Source: JANXUC01 sp043782485 (lineage in GTDB: Bacteria; Acidobacteriota; Terriglobia; Terriglobales; Acidobacteriaceae). Taken from it: a DNA stretch of 43,175 nt. The stretch is taken from contig JAYWAL010000036.1 of NCBI GenBank assembly GCA_043782485.1, positions 1 through 43,175 on the forward strand. Direction: 5' to 3'. Numbering within the stretch: the stretch's first letter is position 1; every line of letters begins with the position of its first letter. The translations under genes were made by a program, and so were the position numbers. The notes beneath the pieces are model-generated. The model did not search any database and was not told the origin of the DNA. It worked only from the letters and a program-made list of their open reading frames with translations. Shown piece after piece: positions 7,496 to 14,744 of the stretch.

Positions 7496-8785
7496 CTAGT
7501 GCGCGCCCTCGCCAGCCCACTTCACCGTCTTCAGATCAATCCCTTCTTTCGCCATTTCATACAGCGGCGAAAGCTCGCGCAACCGCAAAACCACATCGAT
7601 CAACTTATTCGCAACGTAGTCCACTTCGGCTTCAGTATTGAAACGCCCAATGCCGAATCGAATCGAACTATGCGCCAAGTCGTCCCCTGCGCCCAGACCC
7701 TTTAGCACATACGACGGCTCCAAAGTGGCCGAAGTACAAGCCGAACCGCTCGAAACGGCAATGTCGTTAATGCCCATCAAAAGCGACTCACCTTCCACAT
7801 ACGCAAAGCTAATGTTCAGGTTGCCGGGCAAACGGTGCTCGACCGAACCGTTGATGTAACACTCATCCAGCGAGCCCATGATCTTGTCTTTGAGTCGGTC
7901 GCGCAGGCCCGAAGTGTATGCCGCTTCCGCGGCCATGTCATTCATGCAAATCTCGCAGGCCTTGCCCAGGCCCACGATGCCGGGAACGTTCAGCGTTCCA
8001 GAACGCATACCGCGCTCGTGGCCGCCGCCGTCGATCATCGCGGAAACTTGAACACGCGGATTCTTGCGCCTCACATACAACGCACCTGCGCCCTTTGGCC
8101 CGTACAGCTTGTGCGCAGTAATCGACATCAAGTCGATGTTCATCTTGTTCACGTCAATCGGAATCTTGCCCACTGCCTGCACGCCGTCGGTGTGGAACAG
8201 CACGCCGCGCTCGTGGCAAATCTTGCCAATCTCGGCAATCGGCTGCACCGCGCCAATTTCGTTGTTCGCGGCCATGATGGAGACCAGAATCGTCTTGTCG
8301 TCCATCGCGCGCTTCAGTTCTTCGAGGTCAATCAATCCGTCTTTTGAAACAGGCAGATAAGTTACGCGGTAGCCCTGCTTCTCCAGGCGCTTGCAGGTAT
8401 CGAGCACAGCTTTGTGCTCAATCACCTGCGTAATGATGTGGTTACCCTTCTCGCGGTACATCTCCGCCACGCCCTTGATCGCCAGGTTGTTGCTCTCGGT
8501 CGCGCCCGATGTGAAGATGATTTCCTTCGCCGTCGCGCCAATCAGCTTGGCGATGCGTTCGCGCGCCTGTTCGACGCCTTCTTCCGCAGCCCAGCCAAAC
8601 GGATGGTTGCGGCTGGCGGCGTTGCCGAACTTCTCGCGGAAGTAGGGCAACATTTCATCCAGCACGCGGGGATCGAGCGGCGTGGTGGCGTGGTTATCCA
8701 TGTAGACCGGCAGCTTCACGCCATTGGGCGCAGTGGAGTGGTCCAAAACCGCTGAATTGATCGAGGGGCTAATCGTTGTGCTCAT
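7496..8785 (-). CDS. iscS: IscS cysteine desulfurase
   Basis: A 429-residue group I cysteine desulfurase. The PLP lysine is Lys226 in SITAHKLYGPKGAG, the catalytic persulfide cysteine is Cys350 in the long flexible loop SSGSACTSATLEPSYVLKGL, and the N-terminal VYMDNHATTPLDPRVLDEML is characteristic. The SSGSACTSA loop form identifies IscS rather than SufS. An N-terminal extension of about 22 residues precedes the usual start compared with E. coli IscS (404), and the C-terminal YEMAKEGIDLKTVKW matches the segment through which E. coli IscS contacts IscU. It supplies sulfur to IscU, and elsewhere to tRNA thiolation. It follows iscR after 40 bases. Confidence 0.97.
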   Translation of the reverse strand: MSTTISPSINSAVLDHSTAPNGVKLPVYMDNHATTPLDPRVLDEMLPYFREKFGNAASRNHPFGWAAEEGVEQARERIAKLIGATAKEIIFTSGATESNNLAIKGVAEMYREKGNHIITQVIEHKAVLDTCKRLEKQGYRVTYLPVSKDGLIDLEELKRAMDDKTILVSIMAANNEIGAVQPIAEIGKICHERGVLFHTDGVQAVGKIPIDVNKMNIDLMSITAHKLYGPKGAGALYVRRKNPRVQVSAMIDGGGHERGMRSGTLNVPGIVGLGKACEICMNDMAAEAAYTSGLRDRLKDKIMGSLDECYINGSVEHRLPGNLNISFAYVEGESLLMGINDIAVSSGSACTSATLEPSYVLKGLGAGDDLAHSSIRFGIGRFNTEAEVDYVANKLIDVVLRLRELSPLYEMAKEGIDLKTVKWAGEGAH

Positions 8786-8825
8786 CCGTGCTCTCTCCTA
8801 AAACAGAACTAAGAAATTTTCTGGC

Positions 8826-9302
8826 CTACTTGTGGCCGATGGTTACCAAGTCCGCCAGGCTACCGTGAGCCTCGTGGTGGTGGTGATGGTGCTCATCTGA
8901 CTCTTCGCGCATATCCGACAGCGCAATGCTTTTCAAAACATCTTCAATGCTCTGGTTCACCTTGCGCAGCGGCTCGCGAATGGTGCAGCGCTCGGATTGG
9001 TCGCATTCTCCGCGCACCGTGATGCAGGAGGTAATAAACAAAGGCCCATCAATTGCCCGAATCACTTCGTACGCCGAAATTGCCCGCGGATCGCGCGTCA
9101 GCGTATAGCCGCCGTTCATTCCGTGCTGCGATTGCAACAAGCCAGCCCGCGCCAACCTCTGAAGGATCTTGGCCAACGCCTCTTGCGGAATGCTGTATTC
9201 CTCGGCGATGTCCTTGGCGCTACAGGCCCCCTGGTCGGCGTTTTCCGCCAGGTGTTTCATCGCCATCAGGCCGTAATCCGCTTTTTTGGTGAGACGCAGC
9301 AT
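8826..9302 (-). CDS. iscR: IscR-like Rrf2 family Fe-S-responsive repressor
   Basis: A 158-residue Rrf2 regulator at the head of the isc locus. The winged helix-turn-helix is residues 1-70 (MLRLTKKADYGLMAMKHLAE; IPQEALAKILQRL; GMNGGYTLTRDP). Three cluster cysteines follow: Cys93, Cys100 and Cys106 in SCITVRGECDQSERCTIRE. In E. coli IscR the fourth ligand is a histidine three residues after the last cysteine; here that place is Arg109. The C-terminal tail carries six consecutive histidines (138-143) plus His146. I chose the ATG at 9302, since the alternative TTG at 9314 has the GGGGA ribosome site only 2 bases away. It is expected to bind the operator found just upstream and autoregulate the operon. 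Confidence 0.94.
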   Translation of the reverse strand: MLRLTKKADYGLMAMKHLAENADQGACSAKDIAEEYSIPQEALAKILQRLARAGLLQSQHGMNGGYTLTRDPRAISAYEVIRAIDGPLFITSCITVRGECDQSERCTIREPLRKVNQSIEDVLKSIALSDMREESDEHHHHHHEAHGSLADLVTIGHK

Positions 9303-9327
9303 GGCAAAGTTCAATTTCCCCTAAATC

Positions 9328-9342
9328 CGACTATTTTGGTCG
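9328..9342. promoter_or_regulatory. IscR type-1-like operator upstream of iscR
   Basis: CGACTATTTTGGTCG is a near-palindrome CGAC-N7-GTCG. The type 1 IscR site of enterobacteria centres on CGACTRWWWYAGTCG, which this matches at 14 of 15 positions. It lies 26-40 bases before the iscR ATG and immediately downstream of the predicted -10 element, so binding would block initiation. The match is direct; use as an IscR site is inference. Confidence 0.75.
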
Positions 9343-9349
9343 CAGTTTG

Positions 9350-9378
9350 ATTCTAGCGCGGTGCCGGGGTTACCGCAA
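9350..9378 (-). promoter_or_regulatory. sigma-70-type promoter for the isc operon
   Basis: Read on the minus strand: -35 TTGCGG (9378-9373), a 17-base spacer, and -10 TAGAAT (9355-9350). The -10 matches consensus at five of six positions and the spacing is ideal. The start point would fall near 9343, at the edge of the operator, with a 5' leader of about 40 bases to the iscR ATG. Confidence 0.65.
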
Positions 9379-9652
9379 GGGTTACCAGCTAGCTGTTGAA
9401 ATCCAGGCCCGAAGGGTAAGTATCGCATTCTGAATGGGTTTAGAAATACCGACAAAATCAGTCGGAATCCGGCGGTACCCCCGACCCAGACAGGCCGTCG
9501 GCCACCCGGTGCCGGAGTTTGGGCATGGCCGCGAAGGGCTTGACACATTCCGCGCAGAGGCGAACAATATCCCCAATTCCCACCTTTTTTTGCCGCCATG
9601 ACCGTTTCTCTCTGCCTCGCCGAGACCTTCAGTTCCAGAAAGGATCAGCACC

Positions 9653-9826
9653 TTGGCATGTAAGCATCCGCGCGTGAGGGTAGTGAGCCGTGAGGAGGAC
9701 ACCGAGTTCGTCGAGTGCCTCGAATGCGGCGAAGTCTTTGAATCCAGTGAATTCAAGGACATGGCCATCGAGGAGCAGGTGGAAAAGCAGGCGGAAGAGG
9801 ACGACGACGGTGATCCGGCCCCGTAA
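9653..9826 (+). CDS. small zinc-ribbon-like acidic protein (57 residues)
   Basis: A short gene starting at TTG, with AAAGGA placed 8 bases upstream (9639-9644), which decides the start. The product is 57 residues: it begins MACKHPRVRVVSREEDTEF, continues VECLECGEVFESSEF and ends in a highly acidic tail (EEQVEKQAEEDDDGD). Cys3-x-His5 together with Cys-x2-Cys in CLECG form a plausible single zinc site of the ribbon type. I do not recognise a named family. The gene lies between the divergently oriented isc operon and the response regulator downstream on the same strand. Function is unknown; size, zinc ligands and acidic tail would fit a small adaptor or nucleic-acid or RNA polymerase-interacting protein, but that is speculation. 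Confidence 0.65.
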   Translation: MACKHPRVRVVSREEDTEFVECLECGEVFESSEFKDMAIEEQVEKQAEEDDDGDPAP

Positions 9827-9960
9827 GCCCAAACGTGGTCGCCTATCCGAAGAGTTCCCAGGTTGGCTGACGGGACACATTACGAAGGTAAGAGGCCGAC
9901 CCCTATGGGTGTTGGTGGCTTGGGCTGAGTTTGCTAGCGTGGGATGAGCCGAGGTGGCGC

Positions 9961-10344
9961 TTGCTCCTGCAGTCCAGTCCAAAAGTAGCGTTGGTGGTGG
10001 ATGACTCCATGCTGATCCGGCACACGGTCTGTCGTTTCCTCGAGGAACGCGGTTTTCAAGTGGAAGCGGCCACCAATGGATTGGAAGCCCTGGAAATGCT
10101 GGCCACGCTCGAACCGGACATCATCATCACCGACATTCAAATGCCAAAAATGTCGGGTGTGGAGCTGATTTCGGCGCTTAAGAGCGATCCCCGAACGGCC
10201 CAGATTCCGATTGTGGCGCTATCCAGCCTCAAGTGCGGTGCCAAGGGTCCGGCGGAGGACGCCCGGGCAGACTATTCCATCCTCAAAGACATCGACATTG
10301 AAGCGCAGCTGGAGAGCACGCTCGCGTTAGCGATGCGATCGTAA
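9961..10344 (+). CDS. single-domain response regulator (CheY-like)
   Basis: A receiver-only protein of about 127 residues from the TTG at 9961, which has GAGG seven bases upstream; an in-frame TTG at 9931 adds ten residues but has no site. Receiver hallmarks are ALVVDDSMLIR (acidic pocket), Asp58 in IITDIQMPKMSG as phospho-acceptor, the ALSSL switch serine and Lys109 in YSILKD. The usual proline after the lysine is absent, and the loop between the switch serine and the lysine (KCGAKGPAEDARAD) is unusual. With no output domain it must act through partner proteins. The remnant of a sensor kinase lies downstream, so this may be the surviving half of a former two-component pair (inference). Confidence 0.85.
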   Translation: MLLQSSPKVALVVDDSMLIRHTVCRFLEERGFQVEAATNGLEALEMLATLEPDIIITDIQMPKMSGVELISALKSDPRTAQIPIVALSSLKCGAKGPAEDARADYSILKDIDIEAQLESTLALAMRS

Positions 10345-10552
10345 GTCTATTTAAATCATATAGTTAAAAGAACATCGATCTTGAACCGCAGCCCCGATCC
10401 TAGGCTGGGGGCTAATCGCGCATTAAAAAGCTTCAACCAGCCACCCTGAAACCCACCAGCACCCTGCCGCCCGATCCATGGGCACCCCGCTTTGCCACAC
10501 AGGCTCGCGTCCTCTCGGCCCAGGCGGACCTGTTTACCTCTGTCGTGGGTGC

Positions 10553-10891
10553 GCGCTGGTTCTGATTGGCTGGGCACTGCACATTGAGCCGCTCAAGCGG
10601 GTTCTCCCGGGCTTGCCAAGTATGAAGGCAAACACGGCGTTGGGTTTTGTGTTCCCTGGATTTGCTCTGTGGGCGCTGCGTTCTCGTCCTCAGGCTCCGG
10701 CTCCCGATTGGCTTCGACGTGCAGGAGCAGCTGCCGCAGCCCCCACGCTGGTCTTGGCGTATTTAACCGGGACCGAGTACCTGTTCCATCGTGCCTTCGG
10801 TATCGATGAATTGTTGGTTGCCGAACAGGCTTCCGAGGACCTTTACCCCAGCCGTTTGGCCCCGCACACCGAATTGAATTTTTGCTTGCTC
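10553..10891 (+). pseudogene. remnant of a membrane sensor kinase N-terminal domain
   Basis: This stretch, which stays open in one frame, translates to hydrophobic segments such as ALVLIGWALHIEPLKRVLPG, MKANTALGFVFPGFALWAL, LTGTEYLFHRAFGIDELL and RLAPHTELNFCLL. I recognise this pattern from the N-terminal transmembrane sensor region of large acidobacterial and cyanobacterial histidine kinases and diguanylate cyclases (recalled, not searched). After LNFCLL the similarity stops and no PAS, HisKA or ATPase domain follows: the frame runs into DNA antisense to the tsaD end. The start of the domain is also lost. No plausible ribosome site precedes it. It is best read as a decayed, truncated gene. 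The 610-base gap 10345-10955 holds nothing else I can support. Confidence 0.6.
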
Positions 10892-10955
10892 AGGGCAGGC
10901 TTTCGCTACCCTCAGAGTGACAGGACTTTACGAGGATGGACGTGTTCAGATTTTC

Positions 10956-12116
10956 CTAGCGCAAAACTAGCCCCGGTTCGGCACAAAAATCCGCCGGCGC
11001 GAATTGTTGCGCCAACAGCCTGGGATACGCAGCGGCGGCGATCATGGCGGCGTTATCGGTGGAGAGTGGGCGGGAAGGGAAGTAAGCCGGCAATCCTTCC
11101 TTCGCGGCCTCGCGCTCGAAGGTGCTGCGCAGTTCTCCGTTGGCCGCTACCCCTCCAGTGACGAACAAAGTCGCGGCGTTGCAGGCGCGCGCAGCGGTGA
11201 GCGTTTTGCTGACCAAATCGCCGACAACGGCGCGCTGGAAAGAGGCGATGAGGTTCAGCGTTTCACGGTCGCAGAGCGCTAAATAGTCTTCGAGTTTCGG
11301 CTTTGCGATGGCGGAAAGCGCTTTTTGGCGGCTTGCGACGGCTTCCCGCATGTTGTGCGTTTCCACGTAGCGCAGGACCGCCGTCTTGATGCCACTGTAG
11401 GAAAAATCGAAATGCGGTCGGGCCTCCTCCGGCTTGGGGCTGTCTGGGAGATCGCGGTCGCGGCGATCTCGGTGTTTCATCTGCGAAATAGCAAACTTCA
11501 CCGCCGACGGATCGCCATGAGAGGATAGGCGGTCGATCACCGGTCCCCCCGGATAGCCCAACCCCAGCAGCTTGGCCGTTTTGTCGAAAGCCTCCCCGGC
11601 GGCGTCGTCGCGGGTGTGGCCGACGTTTTCGTAGACCCAGCTATCCCCCCGTGTTTCCGCCATGTAGAGGTGGGTGTGCCCGCCGGAGACTACCAGCGCG
11701 AGCACGGGAAAGTTCACCGCGTGGTTTCCCTTGGCGCGTTCCTCCAAAAGAACAGCGTGAATGTGCCCCTCCAGATGATTGACGGCAAGCAGCGGCTTCT
11801 CCAGCGCATAAGCCAGCGCCTTGGCGAAGCTGATGCCCACCAGCAGCGCCCCTGCCAGGCCGGGACCCCGCGTGACGGCAATGGCATCCAGCGAGGCATA
11901 CGACAACTTGGCCTCCGCCAACGCTTGCCGGACCACCGGAACGATGGCGCGCAGATGCTCGCGCGAAGCCAGTTCCGGCACCACGCCGCCGTAAGGCTGG
12001 TGCAGCGCGATTTGCGATGCGACCACGTTCGCGACAACCTCCTCGCCCGAGCGCACGACCGCCGCCGCGGTTTCGTCGCAGGAGGTCTCAATGCCGAGGA
12101 TGTGGGCGTCGGGCAT
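10956..12116 (-). CDS. tsaD: TsaD, tRNA N6-adenosine threonylcarbamoyltransferase
   Basis: A 386-residue TsaD (Gcp/YgjD/Kae1). It transfers threonylcarbamoyl from TC-AMP to A37 of ANN-decoding tRNAs, together with TsaB and TsaE. The N-terminal ILGIETSCDETAAAVV, the iron/metal histidines in NHLEGHIHAVLL, the ALVVSGGHTHLY loop, GEAFDKTAKLLGLGYPGGP and the C-terminal VTGGVAANGELR and STDNAAMIA are all present. The protein is about 45 residues longer than E. coli TsaD, mainly from a charged insertion (KHRDRRDRDLPDSPKPEEA) before FDFSYSGIKTAV and a second one after it. It is divergent from cca, with a repeat-rich gap of about 250 bases between. TsaB and TsaE are not in this window. Confidence 0.96.
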   Translation of the reverse strand: MPDAHILGIETSCDETAAAVVRSGEEVVANVVASQIALHQPYGGVVPELASREHLRAIVPVVRQALAEAKLSYASLDAIAVTRGPGLAGALLVGISFAKALAYALEKPLLAVNHLEGHIHAVLLEERAKGNHAVNFPVLALVVSGGHTHLYMAETRGDSWVYENVGHTRDDAAGEAFDKTAKLLGLGYPGGPVIDRLSSHGDPSAVKFAISQMKHRDRRDRDLPDSPKPEEARPHFDFSYSGIKTAVLRYVETHNMREAVASRQKALSAIAKPKLEDYLALCDRETLNLIASFQRAVVGDLVSKTLTAARACNAATLFVTGGVAANGELRSTFEREAAKEGLPAYFPSRPLSTDNAAMIAAAAYPRLLAQQFAPADFCAEPGLVLR

Positions 12117-12159
12117 AATTAAGTCTTAAGTTTAACCGGATTTACAGGTCAACATCATG

Positions 12160-12345
12160 CACCACGGAGACACGGAGACACCGAGACACCGAGACACAGA
12201 GACACGGAGACACAGAGGCACCGAGACACCGAGACACCGAGAAGACCAATCACCAGCTTTTTCTCCCAGCTTCTTATCCAATGGTCCATCGCGAATGCAG
12301 GCACCGCCAGCAATCTCTCCGTGCCTCCGTGTCTCCGTGGTGAAT
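12160..12345. repeat. 8-bp tandem array and inverted copy between tsaD and cca
   Basis: From 12164 to 12243 there are ten consecutive copies of an 8-base unit AC(C/G/A)GAGAC, preceded by CACC. At 12315-12345 lies an inverted version ending TGTCTCCGTGGTGAAT, so the two parts can pair as a long imperfect stem around a loop of about 70 bases. A related copy is at 16548-16580. The array translates in several frames into His/Asp/Arg/Thr-rich strings that are artefacts. It is not a CRISPR array: no spacers. Confidence 0.85.
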
Positions 12346-12365
12346 TGCCTCAGGAAAAGCGAATC

Positions 12366-13694
12366 ATGAAAGCCCACGCCATCTCGGTCATCCGCACCCT
12401 CCGCCAAGCAGGCTACCCGGCCTACCTGGTCGGCGGCTGCGTACGAGACGTGCTTCTCGGCCGCGAACCGGAAGACTACGACGTGACCACCCAGGCCACA
12501 CCGGACCAAGTGATGGGCCTGTTCCCGGAAACCTACGCCGTTGGCGCCCAGTTCGGCGTGGTTCTGGTTCCGTCACCGGACAAAAGTTTTACGGTGGAGG
12601 TGGCCACATTCCGCAGCGACGGCGGCTACTCCGACGGTCGCCGCCCGGATTCTGTCCGCTACAGTCAAGACGCGAAAGAGGATGTGCAGCGCCGTGACTT
12701 CACCATCAATGGCCTTCTACTCGATCCCTTGAACGATGACCCCATTACGGAACAGGTTCTCGACTACGTGGGCGGACGCAACGACATGGAGGCGCGCATC
12801 TTGCGCACAATCGGCGAGCCAGCGCAGCGCTTCCACGAAGACAAGCTCAGGCTCCTGCGAGCGGTGCGCTTCGCCGCCCGCCTCGACTACGAAATCGATC
12901 CCACAACGTTTGCCGCGATCCGCCAGCTAGCCCCGCAAATCCATCAGGTCAGCCGCGAGCGCGTAGCCGACGAGCTCACCAAAATGTTGACCGAAGGCCG
13001 CGCCCGACGAGCGTTTGAGCTGCTCGACGCCACCGCCCTTCTTCCCGAAGTCCTGCCGGAAATCGCAGCCATGAAAGGCGTGGCCCAGCCGCCGCAATAT
13101 CATCCGGAAGGGGACGTGTGGACGCATACGCTTCTACTATTGGAAAACCTCCCCCAGCCCTGCTCGCGCACGCAAGCCTGGGGCGCGCTGCTGCACGACG
13201 TCGGCAAGCCGCCTACGTTCCGCGTTGCTCCTGATCGCATTCGCTTCGACGGCCACGTGGAAGTGGGCGTGAAGATGGCCGCTGAAATCTGTCGCCGACT
13301 GCGCTTCTCCAACGCCGATACCGAACAGATTCTCGCACTCATCCAGCAGCACATGCGCTTCGGCGATATCCAGCGCATGAAGCAATCAACGCTGAAGAAA
13401 TTTCTGCGCTTACCGAAAATTGAAGAGCACATCGAGCAGCACCGCCTGGACTGCCTGGCCAGCCACCGTGACCTCACGCTCTACGACTTCGCGCGCCAGA
13501 AGCTAACGGCCACCGCGCCCGAAATCATGCGGCCCGCGCCTCTGCTCACCGGCGTCGATTTGATCGCCCACGGCTATGCCCCGGGGCCGCGCTTCAAAGA
13601 AATTCTTGACGCCGTGGAAGACGCGCAACTCGAAGGCCGCCTGCAATCCCGCGAGCAAGCTCTCGCCTGGGCGCAACGGGAATTTCCTCTCTAG
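12366..13694 (+). CDS. cca: CCA tRNA nucleotidyltransferase / poly(A) polymerase family
   Basis: A 442-residue class II nucleotidyltransferase. Visible motifs are YLVGGCVRDVLLGREPEDYD with the catalytic D-x-D pair, the RRDFTINGLLLDP segment, and RILRTIGEPAQRFHEDKLRLLRAVRFAARL, the flexible and nucleotide-binding elements. A C-terminal HD-type region has WGALLHDVGKPPTF and the later His residues. The start is the ATG at 12366 with AGGA ten bases upstream; an in-frame GTG at 12321 lies inside the repeat and is rejected. The enzyme adds or repairs the 3' CCA of tRNA; a poly(A) polymerase role cannot be excluded from sequence. It is followed by a 424-base gap with a repeat element. Confidence 0.92.
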   Translation: MKAHAISVIRTLRQAGYPAYLVGGCVRDVLLGREPEDYDVTTQATPDQVMGLFPETYAVGAQFGVVLVPSPDKSFTVEVATFRSDGGYSDGRRPDSVRYSQDAKEDVQRRDFTINGLLLDPLNDDPITEQVLDYVGGRNDMEARILRTIGEPAQRFHEDKLRLLRAVRFAARLDYEIDPTTFAAIRQLAPQIHQVSRERVADELTKMLTEGRARRAFELLDATALLPEVLPEIAAMKGVAQPPQYHPEGDVWTHTLLLLENLPQPCSRTQAWGALLHDVGKPPTFRVAPDRIRFDGHVEVGVKMAAEICRRLRFSNADTEQILALIQQHMRFGDIQRMKQSTLKKFLRLPKIEEHIEQHRLDCLASHRDLTLYDFARQKLTATAPEIMRPAPLLTGVDLIAHGYAPGPRFKEILDAVEDAQLEGRLQSREQALAWAQREFPL

Positions 13695-13784
13695 GGAAGC
13701 TCTGATTCAGTTGAATTTGTCATCCCGACCGGAGTGGAGGGATCTGCTTTTGCCTGGAGGAAGACTTAATCAGTGTCTCTCTGG

Positions 13785-14053
13785 CAGCCTGTGGTAGAAG
13801 CAGGATTCGTATCAGGCCACCGCTTAGCGGTGGCGTAAGTGCTTTGATTGAAGTGCGCCTGCGCCTTCACAGACTGTTGAGAAAGTCGTTTTAGCCTCAG
13901 CTTTTGGGCGGCGCAGCACTTCAGTGCTGCGATAAGTCCTTTGTAAATCAGTGGGCTTTAGCCCCTGCGGTAAGGGGTTGATCTAGGAAAGGCGGCTTTT
14001 TCAGCAGCGCCTTCAGGCGCTGGATTTTGAACTCCAACTTTTACCACAGGCTG
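13785..14053. repeat. 269-bp modular element with 12-bp perfect terminal inverted repeats
   Basis: The ends are CAGCCTGTGGTA (13785-13796) and its exact reverse complement (14042-14053). Inside, in order, are hairpin modules: GGCCACCGCTTAGCGGTGGC, then GCAGCACTTCAGTGCTGC, GGGCTTTAGCCCC with GCGGTAAGGGGTTGAT, and CGCCTTCAGGCGCTGGATTT. The same modules recur singly or in other order at 14925, 22440, 26785, 27712, 29351, 38900, 40279 and 42880. It has no open reading frame of note and looks like a non-autonomous mobile or REP-mosaic element. Just before it, at 13718, is a short TGTCATCCCGACC repeat of the type seen at 3061. The element fills most of the 13695-14118 gap. Confidence 0.85.
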
Positions 14054-14118
14054 CTAAACTAGCCGCGAATTCGCCTCCGGCGCGGATGTTAGAATCGTAG
14101 TTTCCTTTGGGTGACGCT

Positions 14119-14406
14119 ATGCAGCAGGCAGGTTCCGGTCTACAGAAAATGGTGGCGCAAGTGCTGCGGCAAACCGGTGCCGAGCAGAGCGCTCTATTGG
14201 CATGGCCCCTGGCTTGCGGCAGTTTGGTCGCCGAGAAAACCCGGGCTGTGTCGTTGGAAGATCACATTCTGCGCGTGGAAGTGCCCGACCGGGGCTGGCG
14301 CGATCAACTCAAGTCGCTGGCACCGCGCTACCTGGCGACCATCAACCAATATTCGAACGGACGTGTGCTCGGCATTGCGTTCGTAATCGCGGGAGAAAAA
14401 ATCTAG
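14119..14406 (+). CDS. DUF721 (DciA-like) protein
   Basis: A 95-residue DUF721 protein. The family pattern is visible as an N-terminal helix (GLQKMVAQVLRQTGAEQSAL), a tryptophan in LLAWPLACGSLVAEKTRAVS, then LEDHILRVEVPDRGWRDQLKSL, the core beta-alpha unit with the conserved W-x2-Q/E-L. DUF721 includes DciA, the replicative helicase loader of many bacteria, and short forms of unknown use. This one is compact and lacks an extended C-terminus. I chose the ATG at 14119 over a TTG at 14107. Its stop TAG overlaps the GTG start of gatC by one base, so the two are probably translationally coupled. Confidence 0.8.
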   Translation: MQQAGSGLQKMVAQVLRQTGAEQSALLAWPLACGSLVAEKTRAVSLEDHILRVEVPDRGWRDQLKSLAPRYLATINQYSNGRVLGIAFVIAGEKI

Positions 14407-14744
14407 TGAAAGTCACCGACAAAGACGTGGCCTACGTGGCCGACCTTGCGAATCTGGAACTTACCGAAGCCGAGCGCCCGCGCATGTTGAAGGACCTGAA
14501 CGCCATTCTCGGCTATGTCGATCTTCTTGAAGCGCTCGACACCAGGGATGTCGCGCCCATGGCGCAGGTTTCCGACCGCTTTGGCGTCGACCCCAACAAA
14601 ACCGGTAGCGCCCGATTTGCCTACGCCCGCCGCGAGGATCTTACCGAAGGCCTGCGCAAATCGCTGCCGACAGAAACGGCCCTCAGCAACGCGCCTGAAA
14701 GCGACGGAACCTTCTTCAAGGTACCGAAAGTGATTGAGAAGTAA
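14406..14744 (+). CDS. gatC: GatC, Asp-tRNA(Asn)/Glu-tRNA(Gln) amidotransferase subunit C
   Basis: A 112-residue GatC. The N-terminus VTDKDVAYVADLANLELTE and the central KDLNAILGYVDLLEALDTRDV and PMAQVSD are the usual family segments, ending with GTFFKVPKVIEK. It starts at GTG, sharing a base with the upstream TAG stop, with GGGAG ten bases upstream. GatC is the small linker that wraps between GatA and GatB. About 300 bases with repeats separate it from gatA, which is unusual, since gatC and gatA are often adjacent; gatB is not in the window. The family's usual length is 95-105 residues. Confidence 0.95.
   Translation: MKVTDKDVAYVADLANLELTEAERPRMLKDLNAILGYVDLLEALDTRDVAPMAQVSDRFGVDPNKTGSARFAYARREDLTEGLRKSLPTETALSNAPESDGTFFKVPKVIEK

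Noticed and set aside
12164..12243. possible CRISPR array
   Set aside because: Units are 8 bases, contiguous and without spacers; no cas genes are near.
12157..12369. short frame translating the tandem array into His, Asp, Thr, Arg repeats
   Set aside because: The peptide is produced by the 8-base repeat read in one frame; no ribosome site or homology supports it.
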